Position numbers and translations under genes: made by a program. From contig CAKQDN010000003.1 in the NCBI GenBank assembly GCA_934229275.1, forward strand, positions 1-64,000: a stretch of DNA of 64,000 bases. Reading direction: 5' to 3'. Under the pieces are notes generated by a model, which did no database searches, had not been told where the DNA came from, and saw only the letters and a list, made by a program, of their open reading frames with translations. Origin of the DNA: an uncultured Clostridia bacterium (GTDB taxonomy: Bacteria > Bacillota > Clostridia > Christensenellales > Pumilibacteraceae). Below, one piece after another: positions 10,281 to 18,983 of this stretch (position 1 is its first letter; each line of letters starts with the position of its first letter).

Positions 10281-11240
10281 TTAAGCCCACCACATCTTGG
10301 CTTTGCCGCCTTCTATAAGCATCGGCTGAATATAAGCGATGGCTTTTTCAAGACCTTCGAAGGGCTGCATTAAGCCGTCTTCGTGCTCGATGGAGATGCT
10401 GTCGTCGTATCCGACGATTTTGAGCGCGGAGATGATTTTGCGCCAGTTATCGGGGCCGTAACCGAGGGTACGGAACACCCAACTGCGATTAGCGAAGTCG
10501 CCGTAATGCTTGGTGTCGAGCACGCCGTTTTTGCGGACGTTAGACATGTTCATTTCGGTGTCTTTGGCGTGGAAATAATAGATTGCGTCGCCGAGGTAGT
10601 GAATGACTTCGACGATGTCCATGCCCTGCCAGATAAGGTGCGACGGATCGAGGTTTGCGCCGATCATGGGACCGACGGCGGCACGCAGACGGAGCAGCGT
10701 TTCGGGGTTGTAGACGCAGAATCCGGGATGCATTTCAAGCGCGATTTTCTCGACTCCGTGCTTAGCGGCGAATTCGACCGCTTTTTTCCAGTAAGGGATA
10801 AGCACCCGGTTCCACTGATAGTCGAGAATATCGAGATATTCCGGCGGCCATGCGCAGGTTACCCAGTTGGGCTGCTGCGAAGCGGGATCGCCGCCGGGGC
10901 AGCCGGAGAAGGTTACGATACGCTTGATGCCTATCTGACCGGCAAGCACGCAAGCGGCTTCGAAGTCCTCTTCGAATTTAGCGGCGATTTCCTTGTTCGG
11001 ATGAACGCAGTTGCCGTGCACGGCTATTGCCGAGATAGTGGAATCGTACTTTTTGAAAGTGTTTAACAGTTCTTCGCGACCTTTTTCGTCGTGAATGAGT
11101 TTTTTAGCGTCGGCGTGAACCGTTCCGGGGTAGCCGCCTACGCCGAGTTCGAGTTGATGAACGCCGTGATCGGCAAGGAATTTAAGACTTTCGTCCAGAG
11201 TTTTGCCGCCGAAAACGCTGTTTACTACGCTTAGTTGCAT
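10281..11240 (-). CDS. Sugar phosphate isomerase/epimerase (xylose-isomerase-like TIM barrel)
   Basis: 319 residues of the AP-endonuclease-2/xylose-isomerase-like superfamily, metal-dependent TIM barrels that isomerise or epimerise sugars and inosose. Visible landmarks: LELGVGGYPG near 31-40, ALEMHPGF near 173-180, GANLDPSHLIWQG near 200-212, YFHAKDTE near 225-232 and SIEHED near 287-292, which supply the usual Glu, His and Asp metal ligands. No signal peptide. It lies 56 bases downstream of a Gfo/Idh/MocA gene in the same orientation and probably shares its transcript, forming a dehydrogenase-isomerase pair. The substrate cannot be told from sequence. Confidence 0.9.
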   Translation of the reverse strand: MQLSVVNSVFGGKTLDESLKFLADHGVHQLELGVGGYPGTVHADAKKLIHDEKGREELLNTFKKYDSTISAIAVHGNCVHPNKEIAAKFEEDFEAACVLAGQIGIKRIVTFSGCPGGDPASQQPNWVTCAWPPEYLDILDYQWNRVLIPYWKKAVEFAAKHGVEKIALEMHPGFCVYNPETLLRLRAAVGPMIGANLDPSHLIWQGMDIVEVIHYLGDAIYYFHAKDTEMNMSNVRKNGVLDTKHYGDFANRSWVFRTLGYGPDNWRKIISALKIVGYDDSISIEHEDGLMQPFEGLEKAIAYIQPMLIEGGKAKMWWA

Positions 11241-11296
11241 TTTTTTACTCTCCTTATCTTATTTTATAATAACGCTTTTCGCGATTTTATACCTAT

Positions 11297-12367
11297 TTAC
11301 ACGTTGAGGTCGATGACCTTGTTTTCTGCCGCGCTCTTTTTAGCCGCTTCCATGATAGCGTAGACGCGCAGCACCTGCTTTTCGTTCACGAGCGTGGGAA
11401 CGCCGTTTATCACTGCGTCCATGAAATTGCGGTAGTACGCGTTTTTGTCGCCGCGCACTATTTCGAGCGGAAGTTCGTCCACGGTTTCGGCACGACGAGC
11501 CGCCATGGTCTTGGTAAAACCGTTGCCGGCGTTGACGCCTTCGAGTTTATCGTCGATACGCTGTTTGACGCGCACCACTCTTCCTTCGACGTTATCGCGG
11601 CGCCAGTTGGTTATCGTACCCGTTCCGTCCGTGCCGTAAATCTGCCAGCGCGGCAGTTCGATGAAGGTGTTGGTGTCCACGACGATACGGTATTTCATGC
11701 CGCCTGCGAATTTGACCAGAAGGTCGAATCCGTCGTCCACCTGCTCGCCCGCTTCGAACGAGTAGTCGCAGTACACGCTTACCACGCGGTCATCGATCAT
11801 CTGCAGCATCTGATCGATGAGGTGAACGCCCCAGTCCAGCATCATTCCGCCGCCCTGAGCAGCGTTTTTGCGCCATGCGCCCGGAATACCGTTCGAGCCC
11901 ATAACGCGGCTTTCGATGAGATAGGTTCTGCCGACGATGTTTTTGTCGTAGATATTCTTTATAGTGAGGTAGTCGTCGTCCCAGCGACGGTTCTGATGCA
12001 CGGCGAACACTTTGCCGTACTTTTCGGCAGCCGCGTACATTTCTTTAACCTCTTCGCTGTCGAGACCCATGGGCTTTTCAACGATTACGTTCTTTCCGCG
12101 CGCGAGAGCCTCTGTTACATAGGGCTTATGCAGGTCGTTCGGCGTGGAAACAAGCACGATTTTAATGCTTTCGTCGTTCCAGATTTCCTCCGCCGAGTTA
12201 AAACAGTGCAGCCCGAGTTCGCTTGCAAACGCGCGGCGTTCTTCGCTTATATCGTAAATACCGGCTATTTCGAGTTTTTCGGGATAGTCGCTGTCGTTAA
12301 GGCGCGGAATAATGTATTTCCTGTGATTGTTCCCCATTCCGCCGTAACCGATGATTGCTATTTTCAT
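11297..12367 (-). CDS. Gfo/Idh/MocA family oxidoreductase
   Basis: 356 residues. The N-terminal Rossmann fold has IIGYGGMGNNH (residues 4-14), the catalytic EKP motif is in VIVEKPMG near residue 94, and the C-terminal domain carries the family Asp/His region DWGVHLIDQML near 177-187. These enzymes oxidise or reduce sugars, inositols or their amino derivatives with NAD(P). It is the first gene of a two-gene unit with the isomerase downstream and is divergent from an AraC regulator at 12508, which probably controls it. An 18-base motif shared with another Gfo/Idh/MocA promoter lies 103 bases upstream. Confidence 0.92.
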   Translation of the reverse strand: MKIAIIGYGGMGNNHRKYIIPRLNDSDYPEKLEIAGIYDISEERRAFASELGLHCFNSAEEIWNDESIKIVLVSTPNDLHKPYVTEALARGKNVIVEKPMGLDSEEVKEMYAAAEKYGKVFAVHQNRRWDDDYLTIKNIYDKNIVGRTYLIESRVMGSNGIPGAWRKNAAQGGGMMLDWGVHLIDQMLQMIDDRVVSVYCDYSFEAGEQVDDGFDLLVKFAGGMKYRIVVDTNTFIELPRWQIYGTDGTGTITNWRRDNVEGRVVRVKQRIDDKLEGVNAGNGFTKTMAARRAETVDELPLEIVRGDKNAYYRNFMDAVINGVPTLVNEKQVLRVYAIMEAAKKSAAENKVIDLNV

Positions 12368-12469
12368 AATATTTTGCTTTTGCTCCTTGCAAGCGTTTGA
12401 CTTATCGCTCGCTTTAATGATATAATAACACCAAACATTGTCTATATCCTATCATTTATGCACAAATCT

Positions 12470-12487
12470 TTCCCAAATATTGACATC
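12470..12487. promoter_or_regulatory. Candidate operator shared with 44977-44994
   Basis: TTCCCAAATATTGACATC occurs here, between the divergent AraC gene and the Gfo/Idh/MocA gene, and again identically at 44977-44994 upstream of a second Gfo/Idh/MocA gene. It lies 103 bases from the start of the gene at 12367 and overlaps the short leader of the araC-type gene. Position and identity suggest a regulator site, perhaps for the AraC protein encoded next to it. Confidence 0.6.
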
Positions 12488-12507
12488 ATACCGTAAGGAG
12501 CGAGAAA

Positions 12508-13311
12508 ATGCAGAACACATACTACGAAGGACATAACGACAGGCGAACCGATTTATACCTCGGTACGCAGCATATGGAAAAATCTCACAAGGTGAGTTTG
12601 CACTTTCATCGCTGCTACGAAATGATTTACGTTCTCAGCGGCGAAATGAAATGCGTATGCGGAAAAGAAAGCCTCGTGGCGAAAGAAGGCGACATCGTGT
12701 TCGTGCAGAAATACTACTCGCACAGTTACGAAGCCAAGGAAACTTACGACAAATACGTGTTCCTGTTTCCGCCGAACTTTTACGCCGACTTCGAAAAAAC
12801 GCTGGGAAGCAACACTCTTCCGGCGTTCCTCGGCGACCGCGAATTCAACCGCACTTTGCTGCCGCTCATCGAAAAACTGCTTCAAAACTTCTCGTCCACG
12901 TCCACGCTCATCAAAAAAGGCTACGTCGACGTTATTATGGGCGAACTTATTTCTCACTATCCGCTCATACCCGTCGAAAAAGACAACAACATCGACCTGC
13001 TGGTCAAAATTCTCGACTACATCGACGAAAACTACAATAAACCGCTGTCGCTCGACTCTGTTTCGGCGGCGTTCGGCTATAACAAATACTATTTTTCCAA
13101 ACTGTTCAACCGCTATATCGGCGAGAATATCAGCAACTACATCAACCTCGTCCGATTGCAGCAGATGATGAAAAAAGCCAAGCGCAGAACGGACGTCAAT
13201 ATCACCGAACTCGCGTACGAAAGCGGCTTCGACAGCCTGTCCACCTTCTACCGCTACTTCAAAAAAGTGTACGGAGTAAGTCCCACAGAGGCTCTCAAAA
13301 AAAACAACTGA
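12508..13311 (+). CDS. AraC-family transcriptional regulator with cupin sensor domain
   Basis: 267 residues. The N-terminal half is a cupin-like ligand-binding domain (LHFHRCYEMIYVLSG near residues 31-45, GDIVFVQKYYSH near 62-74). The C-terminal 100 residues form the double helix-turn-helix of AraC proteins (DSVSAAFGYNKYYFSKLFNRYIG, then ITELAYESGFDSLSTFYRYFKKVYGVSPTE). ATG at 12508 follows GTAAGGAGCGAGAAA. It is divergent from the dehydrogenase-isomerase unit, a typical arrangement for a substrate-responsive activator. A strong terminator follows at 13335. Confidence 0.93.
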   Translation: MQNTYYEGHNDRRTDLYLGTQHMEKSHKVSLHFHRCYEMIYVLSGEMKCVCGKESLVAKEGDIVFVQKYYSHSYEAKETYDKYVFLFPPNFYADFEKTLGSNTLPAFLGDREFNRTLLPLIEKLLQNFSSTSTLIKKGYVDVIMGELISHYPLIPVEKDNNIDLLVKILDYIDENYNKPLSLDSVSAAFGYNKYYFSKLFNRYIGENISNYINLVRLQQMMKKAKRRTDVNITELAYESGFDSLSTFYRYFKKVYGVSPTEALKKNN

Positions 13312-13334
13312 CCTTTTTTTCTTTCACGATTTTT

Positions 13335-13366
13335 CGCGTCGCAAGGACTCCTTGCGACGCGTTTTA
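13335..13366 (+). terminator. Terminator after the AraC gene
   Basis: Perfect stem CGCGTCGCAAGGA / TCCTTGCGACGCG (13335-13361) with a two-base loop overlap, followed by TTTT. Confidence 0.85.
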
Positions 13367-13439
13367 ACGCGTTTAAAACTATTTAATAGGAATAAATATA
13401 TTATTTTTTGAATTTTTTTGTAAAAAAGAGGTAATTTTT

Positions 13440-13850
13440 CTTGACCCCGGTATTAGGTCAAAAGCGCATGACGAAACGGAATTATCCTTATATTGTAGGG
13501 ACAGGGCGCTACCTACTGTCCGCGCCTATTATTCAATCCCACCGTCTTCTCGCTGCCGCTCGAAGCCACCTCCCTTGCAGAGCAAAGGAGGCTTTAAAAA
13601 AGTCGATTTCAGCGCACCAAAGTCTGTGCGCCTTTGTAGGGGAGGGGTCTCCCCTCCCGAAAAACGGATAGTCAACGGACGCCTGTCCCTGCAAGAAGAA
13701 GTCATTAGTGCGTCCGCCACACAACAACAAAAAACAAGGTTGGTCAATCTGCAATGCCTAAGCAGAAAAGCCAACCTTGTTTTACTGTTTACTTAACTCA
13801 AAAGTTTTTTGCCTGCTTTTTTTCAAAAAAGTACGGTTCAAAAAAGTAAG
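13440..13850. repeat. Intergenic repeat block 4
   Basis: Modules C (about 13494-13520 and, inverted, 13668-13690), E (13537-13597), F (13636-13660), B (13731-13788) and A (13796-13850) in a row. No gene is visible. The module A copy contributes the last residues (QAKNF) and the TGA stop codon (13798-13800) of the flavoprotein gene that ends here. Confidence 0.85.
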
Positions 13851-15372
13851 AGAGAATACGGTCGGCGATGCGGAGACCGTCGGCGGCGGACGAGGTTATT
13901 CCGCCCGAATAGCCGGCTCCTTCTCCGCCGGGGTACAGGTTGCGCGCGGACGGCGATGCGAGGTCGTCGCCGCGTTCGATACGCACGGGCGAACTGGTAC
14001 GCGACTCGACGGCGGTTAAAACGGCATACTTATCGGCAAAACCGCGCAAACGCTTGTCGGCGTCCTCTATGCCTCGAGCGAGCGACGAACATACGCAGTC
14101 GGGCAGAATATCTCGAATTTCGGCAAAACGCGTCCCCGGATAGGACGGCAAAACGCTGCCGAACGCACTGCTTTTCCGACCGCGCAGAAAATCGCCGACC
14201 AACTGCACGGGAGCGCGGTAATCTCCGCCGCCTGCCTCGAACGCACGTCTTTCGAGAACGCGCTGAAACTCGACCCCGGCAAGTGCGTCGTCGCTGCCGA
14301 AATCGCAGCCCGAAACCGGCACCACGAGCGCGGAATTAGAGTTCAGTCCGTCGCGGGCGTAGTTGCTCATACCGTTTACTACCACGCCGCCGAACTCGCT
14401 TGCGGCAGGCATGACGAAACCGCCCGGGCACATGCAGAACGAAAAACACGCGCGCTCGCCTGCATGCGAAACTATTTTATAGTCGGCTGGCGGCAGAAGC
14501 GTGCAGACGTCGCCGTACTGAGCGCGGTTGATGTCCTTTTGCAGATGCTCGACGCGCACTCCGACCGCGAAATCCTTTTGCCGCATGATTATTCCGCGCG
14601 AACGCAGCATATAAAACGTGTCGCGAGCCGAATGTCCGATCGCCAGAACCAGCGCGTACGGCTTAATTTTTTGCTCTTTTCCGCCGCTCGAAACGGTTAC
14701 GTTCGTCACTTCGCCGTTCGCAATCGTAATATCGGTAAGCCGGGTGCCGAACAGCACTTTTCCGCCCTTGCTTTCGACGTACGAGCGCATGTTTTTAACC
14801 ACGCCGCGCAGTTTATCACTGCCGATATGCGGTTTGTTGAGGTACTCGATCTCCTCGGGTGCGCCGAACCGAACGAACTCGGCAAAAACCTGCGCGTTGT
14901 AGCCCGAATGAGTCTGCGTGTTAAGTTTTCCGTCCGAAAACGTACCTGCGCCGCCCTCTCCGAACTGAATATTGCTGTTTTCGTCGAGAATTTTCAATTT
15001 TGCGAACAATTCGGTCTTTTTAACGCGCTCGTCCACGCAGTCGCCGCGCTCTATCACTATCGGCTTTAAACCGCAGTCGGCAAGCCGGACGGCGCAACTC
15101 AAGCCGCACGGACCCGATCCGACTATTATCACGGGGTCGGACGGAACGAGGCTATTAGGAACCACCGGAAGCGGCTCTTTTTTCACGGGTTTTTCGGCGG
15201 AAAACTCTATCGAATACGTCCAATATATGTCCTTTTTGTTGCGCGCGTCCAGCGACTTTTTGAGTATTTTAAAATACCGCGGCTTGACTCCGAGCGCGGC
15301 TTCCGCTTTTTCGACCAGAACGCGTTCGTCCTCGCCGAGTTTCAGTTTTATTCCCGACAGTTTTTCAATCAT
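13798..15372 (-). CDS. FAD-dependent oxidoreductase of the COG2509 type
   Basis: 524 residues. After an N-terminal domain of about 85 residues typical of this family (VEKAEAALGVKPRYFKILKKSLDARNKKDI), the FAD-binding motif IIVGSGPCGLSCAVRLADCG is seen, then IQFGEGGAGTFSDGKLNTQTHS, MCPGGFVMPAAS and, near the end, LYPGGEGAGYSGGITSSAADG. The reaction of these flavoproteins is not known. The C-terminal tail beyond DRILSYFFE is made of module A repeat sequence, so the original terminus has probably been replaced. It overlaps the upstream flavoprotein gene by 8 bases, showing translational coupling. Confidence 0.9.
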   Translation of the reverse strand: MIEKLSGIKLKLGEDERVLVEKAEAALGVKPRYFKILKKSLDARNKKDIYWTYSIEFSAEKPVKKEPLPVVPNSLVPSDPVIIVGSGPCGLSCAVRLADCGLKPIVIERGDCVDERVKKTELFAKLKILDENSNIQFGEGGAGTFSDGKLNTQTHSGYNAQVFAEFVRFGAPEEIEYLNKPHIGSDKLRGVVKNMRSYVESKGGKVLFGTRLTDITIANGEVTNVTVSSGGKEQKIKPYALVLAIGHSARDTFYMLRSRGIIMRQKDFAVGVRVEHLQKDINRAQYGDVCTLLPPADYKIVSHAGERACFSFCMCPGGFVMPAASEFGGVVVNGMSNYARDGLNSNSALVVPVSGCDFGSDDALAGVEFQRVLERRAFEAGGGDYRAPVQLVGDFLRGRKSSAFGSVLPSYPGTRFAEIRDILPDCVCSSLARGIEDADKRLRGFADKYAVLTAVESRTSSPVRIERGDDLASPSARNLYPGGEGAGYSGGITSSAADGLRIADRILSYFFEPYFFEKKQAKNF

Positions 15373-16558
15373 GGTTTATGCTCTCCGCTGCGGCAAGCGC
15401 GGACGAAAACGCCCACTGAAGATTATAGCCGCCGCACTGACCGTCCGCGTCGAGTATCTCCCCGGCGAAGTACAGTCCGCGAACCTTTTTGCTTTGCATA
15501 TCGTCGCCGACCTCGCTCAGACGCACGCCGCCCTTTGTGACCTGCGCGTAGTCGAATCCCGTAGTGCCGACGACTTTCAGCGTGAAATTCTTGATAATTC
15601 GCGACAGCGACCTCGCGTCCGTGCCGCCTGCTCTTTTAATAACCGCGCGACCGACGACGTTGGGCAGAATTCCGCACAGCGTTTCGCTCTCCGGCAGAGC
15701 CGTGTTTTTAAGTCGCTCCGCGATAATTCCGCACAGCGTTTTTTCGTCCGTTTCGGGCAGTAAATCGACCGATAAAGTTATTCCGCGTTCGATTTTGTCG
15801 GATACGAATGCGGAAATCCGGAACACTGCGTCGCCCGACAAGCCGTAGTCGGTGAAAATGACGTCGCCTTTTTCTTCCGCTGTTAACTCGCCCTCGCAAT
15901 ACGCTTTGACCGCTGCCGCCACACGCTGACCTTTAAGCGATTTTATGTCGCGCGTTTCGGTTTTGAGTTGCACGAGCGACGGAAACAGAGCGGTTACGCT
16001 ATGCCCGAACTTTTGCGCGAGCGAGTAGCCGTTGCCGTCGGTGCCGAAGTTTTTCGCCGCCTTTCCGCCGGTACACAAAAGCACTTTTTCGGCCGCGAAC
16101 TTCTTTTTCTCGCCGCCGCAGTCCGCGGTAACGACGAAAAGCGCGCCGTTTTTCTCTATATCCGTGACGAAGGCGTCGGTTTCGATGCGCTTATTCTTTT
16201 CCGGGGCGAGCCGATAGCGGATAAGGTCGGTTATCGACGATGCCTGCCGCGACGAGGGATAGATTCTGCCTCTTTCGTCCGAGCAGAAAACGAACCCGAT
16301 TCTTTGAAAAAACGCCAGCACTTTATCCTGACCGAATTTTTCGAGGCAGGACGAAATAAGCCGTCTTTCGCCAGAGGTGAAATAACGGCTTTCGCTCATG
16401 TTCTCGTTGCCGACGTTGCCCTGCCCGTTACCGGTTGCCGACACATTGCGCCCCACTCTTTCGGAGCGTTCGAGCAAAACGACATTTTTGTTTACGGCAA
16501 GCGTTGCGGTAAGTCCGGCTGCGCCGCCGCCTATTATAATTACGTCGAATTTTTCCAT
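15365..16558 (-). CDS. HI0933/BaiN-like flavoprotein
   Basis: 397 residues of the HI0933 family (NAD(P)/FAD-dependent oxidoreductase). The N-terminal dinucleotide motif is IIIGGGAAGLTATLAV (residues 7-22); the family signature NVSATGNGQGNVGN follows at about 40-53, where many members have GRKLLxTGNGRCNxTN; the C-terminal motif GLYFAGEILDADGQCGGYNLQWAFSSA is typical. Some relatives act in bile-acid or aromatic reduction, but most are uncharacterised. It forms an overlapping pair with the next flavoprotein gene and lies 35 bases downstream of a PII-like gene. Confidence 0.92.
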   Translation of the reverse strand: MEKFDVIIIGGGAAGLTATLAVNKNVVLLERSERVGRNVSATGNGQGNVGNENMSESRYFTSGERRLISSCLEKFGQDKVLAFFQRIGFVFCSDERGRIYPSSRQASSITDLIRYRLAPEKNKRIETDAFVTDIEKNGALFVVTADCGGEKKKFAAEKVLLCTGGKAAKNFGTDGNGYSLAQKFGHSVTALFPSLVQLKTETRDIKSLKGQRVAAAVKAYCEGELTAEEKGDVIFTDYGLSGDAVFRISAFVSDKIERGITLSVDLLPETDEKTLCGIIAERLKNTALPESETLCGILPNVVGRAVIKRAGGTDARSLSRIIKNFTLKVVGTTGFDYAQVTKGGVRLSEVGDDMQSKKVRGLYFAGEILDADGQCGGYNLQWAFSSALAAAESINHD

Positions 16559-16593
16559 ACATATCGAACTTTTCCGCGCATAATGCGGATAAG

Positions 16594-17280
16594 TCAGTCC
16601 TCGGTTTTCTGTTCGAGCAGACTCTGAACGCCGGCTACGCTGTCTACGGGGAGCGCGAACACGGCTCCTCTCGCCGCGGTTTTCGAACCGGCTTTATCCA
16701 TGATGGCGTGCATTATGGCGTCGCGATCGTCCTTTCTTGCGACGATGTACACCATTTCCTTTTCCTCGGTTATCGAAATGCCGAAGAATTTTTCGGTGTA
16801 GCCGGCGCCCGTACCCTTTGCTTTAAGGATGGTGCCGCCGCGCGCTCCGCCCTCTCTCGCCGCGTCCATAACGACGTCGGCAAAGCCCTGATTCACTATA
16901 CTGACAATAAGACAAAATTTACACTCTTGCATATCGTTCTCCTCTTTCAACTGTTTGTCGCCTATAAAATACCTAAGCGCGCTGCTGCCGCCTATTCCGT
17001 CGATCGGGACGGTGAGCGCGATTCCGTTACCGTTTTCGCACAGGTGTAGTTTTTCGGTTAAATCTTTTTTAAGTGCCTGCCATTCGTCGGACAGAACGAA
17101 CGCCGAAAACATGACTTTTTCGCTGCGTTCGAGCGCCATGTATTCCAGAATTTTGTCGTTTGCCGACCCCAGACACTGCCGCATAAACACACATTCCATA
17201 TCCCGCTCCTTAAAGAAGTCGAGATATGCCTGCGAAAATTTACGCTTGGTTATGACAATAAAATATCTTAGTGCTTTCAT
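16594..17280 (-). CDS. Tandem PII-like signalling protein
   Basis: 228 residues with two ferredoxin-fold repeats. The second, about residues 116-228, looks like a nitrogen-regulatory PII protein: CLIVSIVNQGFADVVMDAAREGGARGGTIL, a T-loop-like GTGAGYTEKFFGISITEEKEMVYIVAR and AIMDKAG. The first, residues 1-110, is a diverged copy (RYFIVITKRKF). PII-like proteins bind nucleotides and gate membrane transporters. It lies 22 bases after a DUF1538 membrane protein gene, a pairing that suggests it regulates that protein. A normal GlnB would be about 112 residues and single-domain. Confidence 0.8.
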   Translation of the reverse strand: MKALRYFIVITKRKFSQAYLDFFKERDMECVFMRQCLGSANDKILEYMALERSEKVMFSAFVLSDEWQALKKDLTEKLHLCENGNGIALTVPIDGIGGSSALRYFIGDKQLKEENDMQECKFCLIVSIVNQGFADVVMDAAREGGARGGTILKAKGTGAGYTEKFFGISITEEKEMVYIVARKDDRDAIMHAIMDKAGSKTAARGAVFALPVDSVAGVQSLLEQKTED

Positions 17281-17302
17281 AATGGTTCTCCGTGACGAAG
17301 CG

Positions 17303-18856
17303 TCATTCGATAATCTCCTCGTTTTCTTCGGAATGAAGCGTTCTTTGTGCCTTTCTCGTCTTTATCTTGTACACCGCGCCCAGAATCTGAATGGTGATTA
17401 TAGGCATCATCGCAATCAGCGCGACCACTCCGAACGCGCTTTCGGCTACGTTACCGCCGATCCCTGCGCAGAATCCTATCGCGAGCGGCAGAACGAATCC
17501 GGTTGCCATTGCTCCCGAAGCGACTCCGCCCGAGTCGAACGCGATCGCCGTGAATATGTCGGGTACGAAAAACATCAGTCCGAGCGCAATCGCATAGCCG
17601 GGTATAAGCACGTACATTATCTGAAAATCGAAGTAGATGCGGCACATAGCGAGTCCCACGGATATTGCGACGCCTGCTCCGAGCGAAATGCTGAGTGCTT
17701 TTCCGGGGATTGCTCCCTGCGTTATTTCCTCGACCTGCTTTTTAAGGACGTGAACCGCGGGTTCCGCCATCACGACGAAGTAGCCGATTATCATTCCTAT
17801 CGGAATTATTATCCAGTTGCAGTCCGCTCCGTTTATTTTAAGTTTGGCGAGTTCGCCGCCCAGCACGGTTCCGGTGGGCATAAATCCGACGTTTACGCCG
17901 AGCAGGAACACGGTAAGTCCGATATAGGTATACGCGACGCCGATTACTATTTTAATTATATCGCTTTTGGACGGCTTTTGGTTGAAAAGCATGAAAAGAA
18001 AGTAGAAAGCCACGAGCGGCATAAGCGCTTTCGCCACTTCGAGCGCGTATTTGGGGACGCTTTTCAAAAACAATGCGATGAGTTCGCGCGAATTCTTGAT
18101 AACCGGGACGGCTGCGGCTTCGTACGGTACGTCGCCGGGATTGAAGATTATGCCCAGTATCATTACCGACAGAATGGGTCCTATCGAGCAGAGCGCGGTT
18201 ATACCGAAACTGTCGTCTGCCGACTGCTTGTCGCTTCGCATGGACGCGGCGCCCGCTCCGAGCGACAGAATAAAGGGTACGCTCATGGGCCCCGTGGTCA
18301 CTCCGCCCGAGTCGAACGCGACCGGCACGAATTGGCGCGGCACGAAGAACGACAGCACGAATACCGCCGCGTACATTACGAGCAGTATGTATTTAAGCGG
18401 CACGCGCAGAAACGAACGCATCATCGCTATGACGAGGAAAACGCCCACTCCCACGCCCACGGATATTATAAGCGTGAATCCGGGTACGCCGTTGACCTGC
18501 TCGGCAAGCACGCTGAGGTCGGGTTCGGCGACCGTTATAAGCGTTCCGACGATAAAACTGACGAGAATTATCACCCACACGCTCTTTTTCTTGACCATTT
18601 GCCTGCCTATGTAGTCGCCGATCGGCAGCATGGCGGTGTCGGCGCCCAGCGTGAATATGCCCATGCCGACGATGAGCAGCAGCGCTCCTGCCGTGAAGAG
18701 CAGGAACATGCCGGAGTCAAGCGGACAGACCGTAAAGCACAGCGCAAGCACTATTACCGTTATCGGGAGAACGGACGAAAACGCTTCCTTGACCATACGT
18801 CGAAGCGTGGAAAAATCTTTTGCGACAAAGACGGTTTTTATTTTTTTATTTCTCAC
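17303..18856 (-). CDS. DUF1538 integral membrane protein
   Basis: 517 residues with about 12-14 predicted transmembrane stretches in two homologous halves. Each half carries the motif AFDSGG: first VAFDSGGVTTGPMSVPFILSLG, then IAFDSGGVASGAMATGFVLPLA, so the protein is an internal duplication with inverted or pseudo-symmetric halves, as expected for a transporter. The transported substrate is unknown. The start codon is GTG at 18856, preceded by GGGAGGG. A promoter lies at 18920-18949. It is followed by the PII-like gene, its likely cytoplasmic regulator. Confidence 0.85.
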   Translation of the reverse strand: MRNKKIKTVFVAKDFSTLRRMVKEAFSSVLPITVIVLALCFTVCPLDSGMFLLFTAGALLLIVGMGIFTLGADTAMLPIGDYIGRQMVKKKSVWVIILVSFIVGTLITVAEPDLSVLAEQVNGVPGFTLIISVGVGVGVFLVIAMMRSFLRVPLKYILLVMYAAVFVLSFFVPRQFVPVAFDSGGVTTGPMSVPFILSLGAGAASMRSDKQSADDSFGITALCSIGPILSVMILGIIFNPGDVPYEAAAVPVIKNSRELIALFLKSVPKYALEVAKALMPLVAFYFLFMLFNQKPSKSDIIKIVIGVAYTYIGLTVFLLGVNVGFMPTGTVLGGELAKLKINGADCNWIIIPIGMIIGYFVVMAEPAVHVLKKQVEEITQGAIPGKALSISLGAGVAISVGLAMCRIYFDFQIMYVLIPGYAIALGLMFFVPDIFTAIAFDSGGVASGAMATGFVLPLAIGFCAGIGGNVAESAFGVVALIAMMPIITIQILGAVYKIKTRKAQRTLHSEENEEIIE

Positions 18857-18919
18857 TGCTGCCCTCCCGAAAAATCTTCTTGTCGTAGGTAATATGATAA
18901 TGTTGTATCGATTTGTTCG

Positions 18920-18949
18920 ATTATAGCATATTTTCGTGCGGTTTGTAAA
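18920..18949 (-). promoter_or_regulatory. Promoter of the DUF1538-PII-flavoprotein operon
   Basis: Minus strand: TTTACA (18944-18949), 18 bases, TATAAT (18920-18925), about 65 bases before the GTG start. Confidence 0.7.
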
Positions 18950-18983
18950 GCAAATGACGCGGTTTTCCGAGTTTTTTGACGTT

